Shown: positions 55,739-64,000 of the stretch, piece by piece | Numbering within the stretch: the first letter of the stretch is position 1 | Layout: the number at the start of each line of letters is the position of its first letter | DNA from: Parahaliea maris | GTDB taxonomy: Bacteria; Pseudomonadota; Gammaproteobacteria; Pseudomonadales; Halieaceae | Direction of reading: 5' to 3' | DNA length: 64,000 bases | Assembly: GCF_008064665.1 (NCBI RefSeq) | Contig: NZ_VRZA01000003.1 | Coordinates: forward strand, 682,001 to 746,000 | Notes under the pieces: model-generated | What the model was told of the DNA's origin: nothing | The model's database searches: none | The model's input: the letters and a program-made list of their open reading frames with translations, nothing else | Program-made: the position numbers and the translations under genes

Positions 55739-56455
55739 TTAGCCGGGGCCGGTCTTTGCCCGGAGGCTCGCCACGGCCGCCGGCAACTCTTTCAGGTTGG
55801 CAATTTCCCGGTCCGCGGGCTCTCCGCCGGGCCACTCGCTGCCCAGCGGGTTCATCCATACGGTGTGGAAGCCGACTGCCTTGGCACCGCTGATATCGTG
55901 CTCCGGGTTGTCGCCCACGTGGGCGACACTGGCCGGTGATGCGCCGGTGAGTTCCAGGGCCGCGTGGAACATGTCCGGGGCCGGCTTGCTGGCCCCGACA
56001 TCCTCCGCCAGAAAAGCAAAGTCAAAGTATTCCGCGGCGTCGGTCTTGTAGATATCGGCATTGCCGTTGGTGAGCGCCCCCAGTCTGTAGCGACCGGCGA
56101 GGTGCTCGAGCACTTCCAGCGCCTCGGCGTAGAGTTCTACCCGCTGCCGTTCGGCGAGAAATGCCGCGAAGGCGGCTTCGGCGCCCTCTCGGGCCTCGGC
56201 CTCGCTAAAGCCGGCGGCGGTCTGTAATTCAATCAGGGTCTGCCTGCGAAAATCGCTGACGTGATGGGCCAGTTCAGGGTGGCGTTTGAATACGCTCTTC
56301 TTGAGTTCCCACAGGCTGGCGTGGTCGTGATGCTCGATGCTCCCCGGTCGGTGCTTCAGGAGCCAGTCGCGCTGGGCGTCCTCGGCCCGCAGCAGTGCCG
56401 GCTCCACGTCCCACAGGGTATTGTCCAGATCGAAGGTGATGACTTCGATGCTCAC
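55739..56455 (-). CDS. HAD-family phosphatase (YigB-like)
   Basis: A 238-residue HAD hydrolase. Motif I ITFDLDNTLWD holds the nucleophile Asp; motif II is ALTNGNAD; motif III is the Lys in GASKPAPDMF; motif IV is VGDNPEHDISGA. A helical cap sits between motif I and II. YigB relatives dephosphorylate the riboflavin precursor and related phosphates. Its ATG overlaps the xerC stop (ATGA), and it is the last gene of the lptM-lysA-dapF-DUF484-xerC operon. Confidence 0.87.
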   Translation of the reverse strand: MSIEVITFDLDNTLWDVEPALLRAEDAQRDWLLKHRPGSIEHHDHASLWELKKSVFKRHPELAHHVSDFRRQTLIELQTAAGFSEAEAREGAEAAFAAFLAERQRVELYAEALEVLEHLAGRYRLGALTNGNADIYKTDAAEYFDFAFLAEDVGASKPAPDMFHAALELTGASPASVAHVGDNPEHDISGAKAVGFHTVWMNPLGSEWPGGEPADREIANLKELPAAVASLRAKTGPG

Positions 56456-57405
56456 GTCTCTTCCTCATCGCTGCGGGCACTGCGGCGGGCCCGGGGGTGG
56501 GCATTGTCGTACACTTTGGCGAGGTGTTGGAAGTCCAGGTGGGTGTAGATCTGGGTGGTGGCGATATTGGCGTGGCCGAGTAATTCCTGTACCGCGCGGA
56601 GGTCGCCGCTGGACTCCAGCATGTGGCTGGCGAAGGAGTGGCGCAGCATGTGGGGGTGGACGTCCCGGTCCATGCCGCCGCGCCGTCCCAGCAGGCGCAG
56701 GCGCTGCTGTACGCTGCGCTGGCTGATGCGCCTGCCGCGGCTGCTGGTGAACAGGGGGTGGGTGCCCGCGCTGTCCTCCGCCGCCGGCGCTCGCAGCACC
56801 AGCCAGCGCTCGATTGCCTGCGCCGCCATCGAACCCACGGGCAGGGTACGGGTCTTGCTGCCCTTGCCGGTGACCGTGATCAGGCCCGCGCTGCGGTCGT
56901 AGTCCTCGATATTGGCCGCCACCAGTTCCGACAGGCGCAGGCCGGAGGAGTACAGCAGCTCGGCCATGGCGAGATCGCGCAGGACGAGTGCGTCATCGTC
57001 CCCGGTGCTCAGAAAGCGGTTGACCTGGTCCACGTCCAGGGTGCGGGGCAGCTTGCGCGGTGAGCGGGGCGCGCGAACCCCCCGGGCAGGGTTGCTGGGC
57101 AGGCCGTGGTGACGGCCCAGGTAATCGAACAGGGCGCGGCAGGCGGAGAGAGAGCGCTGGATGCTGTTGCCCGCCAGTCCGCGACGGTGCAGGTAGCTGA
57201 CCCAGCCGCGGATGTCGGCCTCCACCAGGTCCCCCGGGTCGCTTATGTCCCGCTGCTGGCACCACTGCTCCAGTGACACCAGGTCGCGACGGTAGTTGCT
57301 CAGGGTGTGGGGTGACAGGCGTCGTACGTCCCGCAGGTAATCCAGAAACTCAAGGCTGGTGGCAGACAGCGGTGGGTGTTCCTGTCTCCGGGCCGGGGTT
57401 TCCAC
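56452..57405 (-). CDS. xerC: Site-specific tyrosine recombinase XerC
   Basis: A 317-residue tyrosine recombinase: SAM-like N-terminal domain with RLSPHTLSNYRRDL and a catalytic domain with the Arg of SSGLRLSEL, HPHMLRHSFASHML (His, Arg) and LLGHANIATTQIYTHLD (His and the nucleophile Tyr). With XerD it resolves chromosome dimers at dif. The place after dapF and DUF484 is the standard one, so it is the housekeeping XerC and not a mobile-element integrase. Confidence 0.93.
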   Translation of the reverse strand: METPARRQEHPPLSATSLEFLDYLRDVRRLSPHTLSNYRRDLVSLEQWCQQRDISDPGDLVEADIRGWVSYLHRRGLAGNSIQRSLSACRALFDYLGRHHGLPSNPARGVRAPRSPRKLPRTLDVDQVNRFLSTGDDDALVLRDLAMAELLYSSGLRLSELVAANIEDYDRSAGLITVTGKGSKTRTLPVGSMAAQAIERWLVLRAPAAEDSAGTHPLFTSSRGRRISQRSVQQRLRLLGRRGGMDRDVHPHMLRHSFASHMLESSGDLRAVQELLGHANIATTQIYTHLDFQHLAKVYDNAHPRARRSARSDEEET

Positions 57406-57424
57406 GACGCCTGTGCTCGCCGCT

Positions 57425-58132
57425 TCAGTGCTCGTCGCTGTCGGGCAGGCGCTCGATCAGGCGCACCAGGACATCGGCAATGTGCAGCAGGAACAGGGTG
57501 CCCATGCCGGTGTAGTAGCGGTTGGCGTCGCTGCTGCCGACGGCGATAAAGCCGAGGCGGTCGTCGCCCTTGAGGGGCATCACGGCGGCGGAACCGGGCT
57601 CGCCCGCACGGGGGAAAATAAAGCTGAACTCATCCTCGCGCAGTGCCCCGCACAGGGGTTTACGCCCCTTGAGCAGGCCGCCGATTTCCAGCTTGACCTT
57701 TTCATTGGCCTCGTAGCGCAGGTTGCCGCGGGACTCCGCGGGGTCGCCAAACAGGATGATGCTGGCGTACTCGATTTCAAAGTCTTCGCGCATGCTGTTC
57801 ATGAAGGCGTTACACAGGCCGGGCAGGTCCTTCGCGTCCAGAAGGCGCAGCACCAGGGCGCGGGTGCGCTCATACAGCTTGTCGTTCTCGCGGGCGTTCA
57901 TGGTCAGGGCGTTGAGGCGGTGGCGCATTTCCATGTTGCGCTCGCGCAGTACGCTCACCTGCTTCTCGACCAGTGATACAGCGCTGCCAGAGGCGTGGTT
58001 AACGTGCAGGTGGTCCAGCAGGTCCGGGTGGCGCTGCAGAAAATCGCTGTGGGTTTTCAGGTACTCGCGCACCTGTTCATCGTCCAGCGAGATGCTGTCG
58101 CTGTGGGCGACGGCGTCGTTGGTGGCGGACAT
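57425..58132 (-). CDS. DUF484 family protein (GAF-like)
   Basis: A 235-residue protein: N-terminal DDEQVREYLKTHSDFLQRHP, a coiled coil with VSLVEKQVSVLRERN, and a C-terminal GAF-like domain (FPRAGEPGSAAVMPLKGDDR ... GFIAVGSSDANRYYTGMGTL). It is always found with dapF and xerC in Gammaproteobacteria; its function is not established. It lies 61 bp after dapF and 19 bp before xerC. Confidence 0.9.
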   Translation of the reverse strand: MSATNDAVAHSDSISLDDEQVREYLKTHSDFLQRHPDLLDHLHVNHASGSAVSLVEKQVSVLRERNMEMRHRLNALTMNARENDKLYERTRALVLRLLDAKDLPGLCNAFMNSMREDFEIEYASIILFGDPAESRGNLRYEANEKVKLEIGGLLKGRKPLCGALREDEFSFIFPRAGEPGSAAVMPLKGDDRLGFIAVGSSDANRYYTGMGTLFLLHIADVLVRLIERLPDSDEH

Positions 58133-58193
58133 GGCCTGTTCTCCCCTGGTCTGTCTTTCTATCTGCGCCGGGGAGTAGCAAGCCGCCCGGCGG

Positions 58194-59024
58194 TCAGAGT
58201 TTTATTGTGCCTTCAAACACGACCGCGGTAGGGCCGGTCATCATCACGTTGTGTCCTTCGCCCCGCCACGTAATAGAGAGCTTACCGCCCGGCAGCTGAA
58301 CTGTCACGGTCTCGCTCAGCCAGCCACGGCTGCGGCCATAGGCGACTGCGGCGCAGGCGCCGGTGCCGCAGGCCAGGGTTTCGCCCACACCGCGTTCGAA
58401 TACCCGCAGGCGGATAGTGTCCTCGGCCACGACCTGCATGAAGCCGGCGTTTACCCGCTGGGGGAAGTCCTGATGGCGCTCGATCTGCGGGCCGAGGCCC
58501 TCGACATCGGCGGTGTCCACGTTGTCGACGCGGAGGATGGCGTGGGGATTGCCCATGGAAACCGCTCCCACCTCCAGTTGCTGGGCGCCGAGGTCGATAA
58601 CATAGGATGCCGCGCGCTGTTCCGCGCGCAGGGGAATGTCCGCCGGTTCGAAGCGGGGGGCACCCATGTCGACCTCGACCTGGTCGTGGTCGCGCGCGTT
58701 CAGCACGATGACACCGCAGGCGGTCTCCACTGAAATCCGTTTCTTGGCAGTGAGTTTTTTCTCCCTGACGAAACGGGCAAAGCAACGGGCGCCGTTGCCG
58801 CACTGCTCCACTTCGCCGCCGTCGGCGTTGTAGATACGGTAGCGAAAGTCCACATCGGGGCGGCTGGGTGGCTCCACCACCAGCACCTGGTCACAGCCCA
58901 CACCGAAGCGACGGTCCGCCAGCTTGCGGATGTCCCTGGAGCGCAACTTGCAGCGTTGGCTGACCAGGTCGATCACGACAAAATCGTTGCCGGCACCGTG
59001 CATTTTGGTAAAGCGGAGAATCAT
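58194..59024 (-). CDS. dapF: Diaminopimelate epimerase
   Basis: A 276-residue enzyme that turns LL- into meso-diaminopimelate for lysine and peptidoglycan. The two active-site Cys are in EQCGNGARCFARFV (Cys75) and ETLACGTGACAAV; the start MILRFTKMHGAGNDFVVID is the normal one. It follows lysA by 5 bp. Confidence 0.95.
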   Translation of the reverse strand: MILRFTKMHGAGNDFVVIDLVSQRCKLRSRDIRKLADRRFGVGCDQVLVVEPPSRPDVDFRYRIYNADGGEVEQCGNGARCFARFVREKKLTAKKRISVETACGVIVLNARDHDQVEVDMGAPRFEPADIPLRAEQRAASYVIDLGAQQLEVGAVSMGNPHAILRVDNVDTADVEGLGPQIERHQDFPQRVNAGFMQVVAEDTIRLRVFERGVGETLACGTGACAAVAYGRSRGWLSETVTVQLPGGKLSITWRGEGHNVMMTGPTAVVFEGTIKL

Positions 59025-59029
59025 GGGCC

Positions 59030-60286
59030 TCAGCCGCCGTCGGGCAGGCGCTGTTCGCCCCGCAGCAGGTCTTCCAGGGTTTCCCGGCGGCGAGCGAGAT
59101 GCAGTTGCTCGCCGTCGACGATAACCTCCGCGGCGCGCGGGCGACTGTTGTAGTTGGAGCTCATGGTGAAGCCGTAGGCACCGGCGCCGAATACCGCCAG
59201 CAGGTCGCCGTCGGTGATGGCTAGCTCGCGGCCCTTGCCGAGGAAGTCGGCGGTTTCACACACCGGGCCGACAATGTCCCAGGTTTTCGCTTCGCGGCCG
59301 GCCACGTGCCGGGCAGGCTGGATGTCCAGCCACGCCTGGTACAGGGCAGGGCGGATCATGTCGTTCATGCCGGCATCGATCAGGGCGAAATTGTGCTCGG
59401 GGGTGGGCTTGGTGTACTCCACCGCAGTCAGCAGCAGGCCGGCATTGGCGGCGATGGAGCGGCCGGGCTCCAGTACCAGGGTCAATTCGCGGTCGCCGAG
59501 CTCGGCGCGGATGGCCGCTACGTAATCGGCAATGGCGGGCGGTTCCTCGTCGCGGTAACGCACGCCCAGGCCGCCGCCCAGGTCCAGGTGCCGGATTTCG
59601 ATGCCCTCGGCGGCCAGCTGGTCCACCAGCCCCAGCAGGCGGTGCAGGGCATCGATGAACGGGCTGAGATCGGTCAGCTGGGAGCCGATATGGCAATCCA
59701 GGCCCTGCACATTGATGTTCGGCAATTCGGCGGCCCGGCGATAGACCCGCAGGGCCTCGTCCATGGTGACGCCGAATTTGTTCTCGCGCAGGCCGGTGGA
59801 GATGTAGGGGTGGGTACGTGCGTCCACATCGGGGTTCACCCGCACCGAGACCGGCGCCACCAGGCTCAGTTCGCCGGCCACCCGGTTCAGTACTTCGAGC
59901 TCTGCGGCGGACTCCAGGTTGAAGCAGTGGATGCCCAGTTCCAGCGCACGACGCATCTCTCCCGCGGTCTTGCCGACCCCGGAAAACACGGTTTTGGCCG
60001 GGTCGCCACCGGCGGCAACCACCCGTTCCAGTTCGCCCACCGAGACGATGTCGAAACCGGCGCCCTGGCGGGCGAGGATATCGAGCACGGCCAGGTTGGA
60101 ATTGGCCTTTACCGCATAGCAGATCAGGTGAGGCACGTCCGCGAGCGCCTGCTGGTAAGCGGCGAAGGAGGTTTCCAGCGCCGCCCGTGAGTATACATAA
60201 CAGGGGGTGCCAAACTCTCGGGCGATCCGGCTGGCGCTGACGCCCTCAGCGTGGAGTTCGCCCTGCTTGTAATGAAAGTGGTTCAT
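59030..60286 (-). CDS. lysA: Diaminopimelate decarboxylase
   Basis: A 418-residue fold-III PLP enzyme that makes lysine from meso-diaminopimelate. The PLP Lys is in CYAVKANSN; the His/Gly loop is HIGSQLTD; the phosphate loop LDLGGGLGVRY; the C-terminal VGPVCETADFLGKGRE supplies the catalytic Cys. It lies 8 bp after lptM. Confidence 0.95.
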   Translation of the reverse strand: MNHFHYKQGELHAEGVSASRIAREFGTPCYVYSRAALETSFAAYQQALADVPHLICYAVKANSNLAVLDILARQGAGFDIVSVGELERVVAAGGDPAKTVFSGVGKTAGEMRRALELGIHCFNLESAAELEVLNRVAGELSLVAPVSVRVNPDVDARTHPYISTGLRENKFGVTMDEALRVYRRAAELPNINVQGLDCHIGSQLTDLSPFIDALHRLLGLVDQLAAEGIEIRHLDLGGGLGVRYRDEEPPAIADYVAAIRAELGDRELTLVLEPGRSIAANAGLLLTAVEYTKPTPEHNFALIDAGMNDMIRPALYQAWLDIQPARHVAGREAKTWDIVGPVCETADFLGKGRELAITDGDLLAVFGAGAYGFTMSSNYNSRPRAAEVIVDGEQLHLARRRETLEDLLRGEQRLPDGG

Positions 60287-60294
60287 GATCGTCT

Positions 60295-60444
60295 TCAGTT
60301 GCTGGGAGTCGGGCTGTACCCGGCCGCCTCGCTATCCTCGTCCGCGGGGGGCTGGTCGGGCATGTACAGGGGTCCGGTCTGGCCGCAACCCTGCAACAGT
60401 GCGCTGACAGCGAGGAAAAGAAAAGCCGCGAATAGCTGGCGCAT
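60295..60444 (-). CDS. lptM: LPS-assembly lipoprotein LptM (YifL-like)
   Basis: A 49-residue lipoprotein read directly from the minus strand: it starts MRQLFAAFLF, has lipobox LLQGC with the Cys at residue 20, and then the family motif GCGQTGPLYMP. LptM binds the LptD/LptE translocon and helps its oxidative maturation. It stands before lysA, as in other Gammaproteobacteria, and heads the operon. Confidence 0.9.
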   Translation of the reverse strand: MRQLFAAFLFLAVSALLQGCGQTGPLYMPDQPPADEDSEAAGYSPTPSN

Positions 60445-60547
60445 GGGAGTCCGCTCTGGTGCCAAAGCGGCCGATTATAGCCATTGCTAGAAACGGGTGC
60501 GAGCAGACCTTATGATGAAACCGACCGAGTATAAGAGTGGAACCATC

Positions 60548-61567
60548 ATGGCCGGACGAATTCCCGCCGCGGCCGGGGGGCTGTTTCTGGCGTTCGCGTG
60601 GGTGATCGCCAGCCCAGCGCAGGCGCAGACAGCTCGCGCGCCACAGGCGGAAGAACCCCTGTATGTGAAGAATCTCAGCCCGGTGGCAGGTCTGCTGGGG
60701 CTGCCATCCCAGCGCAGTGCGGCAGTTGCTGACCCGGGTCAGTGGAGCCTGGCTGTGCACGGCAGCGTGGCCAACCACTATGTGCGTGATCGCAGCGGTG
60801 TGGAAGCCCTGAACCTGGATGGCGAGACCCGGCGCCTGGCGCTGGAGCTGCGCTACGCCTTTGCCTCCAACTGGGAATTGCAGCTGGAACTACCCTGGCT
60901 GCAGCAGGACGAGGGCGTGCTCGATAGCGCGATTGACGGCTGGCACGATTTCTGGGGGATGCCCGACAACGGCCGCGGGGACGCCGCGAGCGACCTGCTG
61001 GACTATCGCTATGCCGACCGGCAACAGCTCCGCTTTGCCCTGCTGGGGGAGAGCAGTGGTATCGGCGACGCCAGCTTGGCCGTGCAGCGACGGCTGTACC
61101 GCGACGACAGCCTCGATCTCGCCGTGGCCCTGGGCTACAAGTTCGGCACGGGGGAGCCCGGGGATTTTACCGGCAGTGGGGAGGGCGATGTGTACGCGGC
61201 GCTGCGGCTCAGCGGCCAGGCGCTCGGTGGGCTGCCCCTGGACTGGCATGCCCAGGCGGGCTATCTGCGGGCGGGAGAAGTGGATCTGTTGGGGCCGCGC
61301 CAGGAGCGCAATCTTTGGTTTGCCGGCGGCGCCCTGAGCTGGGCATTCGCAGAGCGCTGGCGCCTGCTGGGGCAGCTGGATACCCACGCCGCGCCACTGG
61401 ACAGCGCCCTGGATGCCCTGGGCAGTACTGCAGTGCTGCTGAGCGGCGGGCTGCGCTGGTACGCGAGCCCCGACTGGGCGCTGGATTTCACGGTGATTGA
61501 GGATATCGCGGTGGAAACGGCTCCCGATGTGACCTTCCAGTTTGATCTGCGCTATCGACCGGGTTAG
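60548..61567 (+). CDS. DUF3187 outer-membrane protein
   Basis: A 339-residue exported beta-barrel protein: signal peptide residues 1-27 (ends AQA), YVKNLSPVAGLLGLPSQRSA near the start, then strands such as ALELRYAFASNWELQLELP and FQFDLRYRPG at the end. The pattern matches DUF3187, of unknown function. I chose the ATG at 60548 because it begins the signal peptide; ATGs at 60512 and 60515 are possible. The last codons and the stop lie inside a 17-bp tandem repeat. Confidence 0.7.
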   Translation: MAGRIPAAAGGLFLAFAWVIASPAQAQTARAPQAEEPLYVKNLSPVAGLLGLPSQRSAAVADPGQWSLAVHGSVANHYVRDRSGVEALNLDGETRRLALELRYAFASNWELQLELPWLQQDEGVLDSAIDGWHDFWGMPDNGRGDAASDLLDYRYADRQQLRFALLGESSGIGDASLAVQRRLYRDDSLDLAVALGYKFGTGEPGDFTGSGEGDVYAALRLSGQALGGLPLDWHAQAGYLRAGEVDLLGPRQERNLWFAGGALSWAFAERWRLLGQLDTHAAPLDSALDALGSTAVLLSGGLRWYASPDWALDFTVIEDIAVETAPDVTFQFDLRYRPG

Positions 61568-61640
61568 GGCATCGACCGGGTTAGGGCATCGACCGGGTTA
61601 AGGCATCGACCGGGTTAAGGCATCGACCCGGTTAGGGCAT
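61556..61640. repeat. 17-bp tandem repeat, five copies
   Basis: CGACCGGGTTAGGGCAT stands five times head to tail (61556, 61573, 61590, 61607, 61624) with one or two changes in copies 3-5. The first copy carries the final codons and TAG stop of the DUF3187 gene, so the array probably grew from the gene end. It lies in the gap to the convergent argH. Confidence 0.92.
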
Positions 61641-61680
61641 TACCCATTTAACCGGGCCGGTGCTTTCGGGTTTGCGGGTT

Positions 61681-63081
61681 TCAGGCGCGGGCTTCTACCA
61701 GCGCCCGGGCCCGTTCCGCTGCGGCCCGTACCTGCGCCGGTGCTGTGCCGCCGAGGTGGTCGCGGGCGGCCAGTGATCCCTCCAGCGTCAGGACCTCGAA
61801 CACATCCTCACCGATGTCGGCGCTGAATCCCTGCAGGGTTTCCAGTGACATCTCCGCCAGGTCGAGGCCACTGGCTACGCCGTGGGCCACAGCCTTGCCC
61901 ACCACCTCGTGGGCGTCGCGGAAGGGCAGGCCCTTGCGCACCAGGTAGTCCGCCAGGTCGGTGGCCGTGGAGAAACCGCGACGGGCCGCTTCGCGCATGT
62001 GGTCTTCGCGGGCGCGAATCGCCGGCACCATGTCGGCGAAGGCGCGCAGGCAGTCGACCACGGTGTCGATGGTGTCGAACAGGGGTTCCTTGTCTTCCTG
62101 GTTGTCCTTGTTGTAGGCCAGTGGCTGGCTCTTCATCAGGGTGAGCAGGGAAATCAGGTGACCGTTCACCCGCCCTGTCTTGCCGCGCACCAGTTCCGGT
62201 ACGTCCGGGTTTTTCTTCTGCGGCATGATGGATGAGCCGGTGCAGAAGCGGTCGGGCAGCTCGATAAAGTTGAACTGGGCCGAGGTCCACAGCACCAGTT
62301 CCTCGCTCATGCGCGACAGGTGGGTCAGCAGCAGGGCGGCAAATCCGCAGAATTCAATGGCAAAATCGCGGTCTGACACCGAGTCCAGGGAGTTTTCCGT
62401 GGGCTTGTCGAAGCCGAGGCTGGCGGCGGTCAGCTCCCGCTGGATGGGGTAAGTGGTGCCGGCCAGTGCGGCGGCCCCCAGCGGAGACTGGTTGAGGCGC
62501 TTGCGGCAATCCAGCAGGCGACCGTGATCGCGTTCCAGCATTTCATTCCAGGCCAGCAGGTGGTGGCCGAAAGCGACCGGCTGGGCGGTCTGCAGGTGGG
62601 TGAAGCCGGGCATGACCGTGTCGGCATGCTGCTCCGCCAGGCCGATGGTGCCCAGCTGCAGGCGCGACAGCTCGGCGGCGATGTGGTCGATGGCCTTGCG
62701 CAGGTGCAGGCGAATATCCGTGGCCACCTGGTCGTTGCGGGAGCGGCCGGTATGCAGCTTCTTGCCGGTGACGCCAATCAGCTGGGTCAGCCGGGACTCG
62801 ATGTTCATGTGTACGTCTTCGAGCTCCACCGACCACTCGAAGCTGCCGTTGGCAATTTCCTCGCGAATCTGGCCCAGGCCGCTCTCGATCTGGGCCAGCT
62901 CCTCGCTGCTCAACACACCGACCTGGCACAGCATGGCGGCGTGGGCCAGGGAGCCCTCGATGTCTTCTTGCGCCATGCGCTGGTCGAAATTTACGGAAGC
63001 GGTAAAACGCTGTACGAAGCTGTCGGTGGCTTCGGTGAAGCGGCCGCCCCACAGCTTGCTGGTGTCCTGATCCTTGCTCAT
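61681..63081 (-). CDS. argH: Argininosuccinate lyase
   Basis: A 466-residue enzyme of arginine synthesis that splits argininosuccinate into arginine and fumarate. The start is [28 protein letters not shown] and [13 protein letters not shown] follow; the signature loop is [20 protein letters not shown] with the catalytic Ser. The ATG at 63081 gives the usual N-terminus. It is divergent from algZ, as in Pseudomonas. Confidence 0.95.
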   Translation of the reverse strand: MSKDQDTSKLWGGRFTEATDSFVQRFTASVNFDQRMAQEDIEGSLAHAAMLCQVGVLSSEELAQIESGLGQIREEIANGSFEWSVELEDVHMNIESRLTQLIGVTGKKLHTGRSRNDQVATDIRLHLRKAIDHIAAELSRLQLGTIGLAEQHADTVMPGFTHLQTAQPVAFGHHLLAWNEMLERDHGRLLDCRKRLNQSPLGAAALAGTTYPIQRELTAASLGFDKPTENSLDSVSDRDFAIEFCGFAALLLTHLSRMSEELVLWTSAQFNFIELPDRFCTGSSIMPQKKNPDVPELVRGKTGRVNGHLISLLTLMKSQPLAYNKDNQEDKEPLFDTIDTVVDCLRAFADMVPAIRAREDHMREAARRGFSTATDLADYLVRKGLPFRDAHEVVGKAVAHGVASGLDLAEMSLETLQGFSADIGEDVFEVLTLEGSLAARDHLGGTAPAQVRAAAERARALVEARA

Positions 63082-63197
63082 GGTGCCCTTGAGTCCTGCT
63101 TGATTGGCCTTGGCGCCACAGTGGCGCGGTGTGATCGCACTTGTCGGTGCGAAAGCGGGATGCAAGTATACCAGCTATCCAGGGGAGGGAGCTGGGC

Positions 63198-64000
63198 ATG
63201 CAGCCGGGCGTAACAGGACAGACAGCAGGGCACCGGGAAGGTCGGAACGGGGGTAACGGGGCGGGCGCCCCCGGGGAATTTTTCATTCCGGACCTGTGCG
63301 GCACGCGGCAGGTGTTTCTCATCGTGCTGCTGGCCCAGTTGCTGGTGCTGGTGTACACCCTGGCGGTGAGTGGGCTGCCCAACTTTCACTGGAACCTGCT
63401 GGGGGAGGCGTCCCTGTTCGTGCAGTGGGTGGTGCTGCTGAGCACCGCCCTGCTGTGCCTGTTGCGCGGACCCTTTGCCCGCCTGGGCGTGTTCGCCGCG
63501 ACCTGCGGCAGCCTGCTGCTGGTGCTGCTGGTCACAGCGGCCAGCACCGCAGCCAGCAGCTGGGTCTACCCCGACCTGCAGGCCGGCCGCATCGACGGCT
63601 GGAACCTGCTGCGCAACCTGCTGGTGGCGCTGGTGGTGGCGGGAGTGGTGCTGCGCTACTTCTACCTGCAGCAGCAGCTCCGCCAGCGGGAGCACTCAGA
63701 GCTCCAGGCCAGGGTCGATGCCCTGCGCGCTCGCATCCGCCCGCATTTCCTGTTCAATACCCTCAACAGTATCGTCAGCCTCATTGAAACCCGCCCCGAC
63801 CTGGCCGAGCGCGCGGTGGAGGACCTGGCGGAGCTGTTTCGCGGCAGCCTGCGGGAAGCCACCGAGCTGGTCACCGTGGCCGACGAGGTTCGCCTGTGCG
63901 AGTTGTACCTCGGCATCGAGCAATTGCGGCTGGGGGAGCGCCTGCAGGTGGAGTGGGACGTGGAAGACGCCTGCCGGGACATCCCCATGCCGAGCCTGGT
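63198..64000 (+). CDS. algZ: LytS/AlgZ-type sensor histidine kinase, N-terminal part
   Basis: The gene runs off the right edge. The 267 residues seen have an N-terminal variable stretch, four membrane segments (about residues 38-160) and the start of a His_kinase domain with RIRPHFLFNTLNSIVSLIET; the His in RPHFLFN is the expected phosphorylation site. AlgZ/FimS is the partner of the response regulator AlgR, which would lie just outside. Divergent pairing with argH supports the name. GGGAGGGAG precedes the ATG. Confidence 0.85.
   Translation, partial: MQPGVTGQTAGHREGRNGGNGAGAPGEFFIPDLCGTRQVFLIVLLAQLLVLVYTLAVSGLPNFHWNLLGEASLFVQWVVLLSTALLCLLRGPFARLGVFAATCGSLLLVLLVTAASTAASSWVYPDLQAGRIDGWNLLRNLLVALVVAGVVLRYFYLQQQLRQREHSELQARVDALRARIRPHFLFNTLNSIVSLIETRPDLAERAVEDLAELFRGSLREATELVTVADEVRLCELYLGIEQLRLGERLQVEWDVEDACRDIPMPSL

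Noticed and set aside
56452-57405. Integrase of a mobile element
   Set aside because: Sequence and operon position (dapF-DUF484-xerC-HAD) identify the housekeeping XerC; no attachment-site duplication was seen.
61556-61640. Telomere-like GGGTTAGGG motif
   Set aside because: It is part of a 17-bp tandem repeat at a gene end; nothing else suggests a linear replicon end.

Overview
The window reads as a chromosomal segment of a free-living, high-GC gammaproteobacterium. Three things point that way. From about 32.7 kb to the right end the order rep ... comM, ubiK, glnK, amtB ... HAD phosphatase, xerC, DUF484, dapF, lysA, lptM ... argH, algZ matches, from memory, the rep-to-algZ region of Pseudomonas. 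Several families typical of Gammaproteobacteria are present (DUF2058, DUF3080, DUF3187, TorF porin, UbiK, LptM). The lipid/steroid-type oxidation genes and the lipase-maturation fusion resemble marine Cellvibrionales/Halieaceae-type bacteria. The genus is inference only. No prophage, insertion sequence or CRISPR array was seen.

Left part (1-13.4 kb): the end of a ChaC-like gene, a DMT exporter, an amidohydrolase/CoA-transferase pair, a secreted 5'-nucleotidase behind a candidate Pho box, an SDR, an acyl-CoA synthetase, a DegT-fold PLP enzyme whose catalytic lysine is a histidine, and a minus-strand cluster of UbiA prenyltransferase, short sugar transferase and LOG protein. At 13.7-19 kb lie a dynamin-like GTPase, a TacA/TacT-type toxin-antitoxin pair with a palindromic operator inside its promoter, a tRNA-Arg(CCG) gene preceded by two 175-bp repeat units built from its own 5' half plus a run of hairpins, an MDR oxidoreductase and DUF2058.

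Middle (19-35.5 kb): small envelope proteins, then a five-gene operon joining a LolA-fold periplasmic protein, two FtsX-type permeases, a LolD-type ATPase and an outer-membrane barrel. GST, cytochrome c5, an RND adaptor and pump, Rep helicase and an MscS channel follow.

Accessory metabolism (35.7-50.4 kb), sitting between rep and comM: thiolase plus FadJ-like beta-oxidation enzymes, 6-phosphogluconate dehydrogenase, a KshA-type Rieske oxygenase with an HsaA-type flavin monooxygenase behind a well-placed FNR/Anr-type promoter, a NUDIX hydrolase, a DUF393-lipase maturation factor fusion, a carotenoid-cleavage-type dioxygenase and a P2-type ATPase with altered ion-site residues.

Right part (50.4-64 kb): ComM and UbiK; a nitrogen module with a sigma-54 promoter in front of a TorF porin, then PII, AmtB, a second PII and a small SHOCT lipoprotein; the minus-strand lptM-lysA-dapF-DUF484-xerC-HAD operon; a DUF3187 protein whose end runs into a 17-bp tandem repeat; argH; and the start of the sensor kinase algZ, cut by the window edge.
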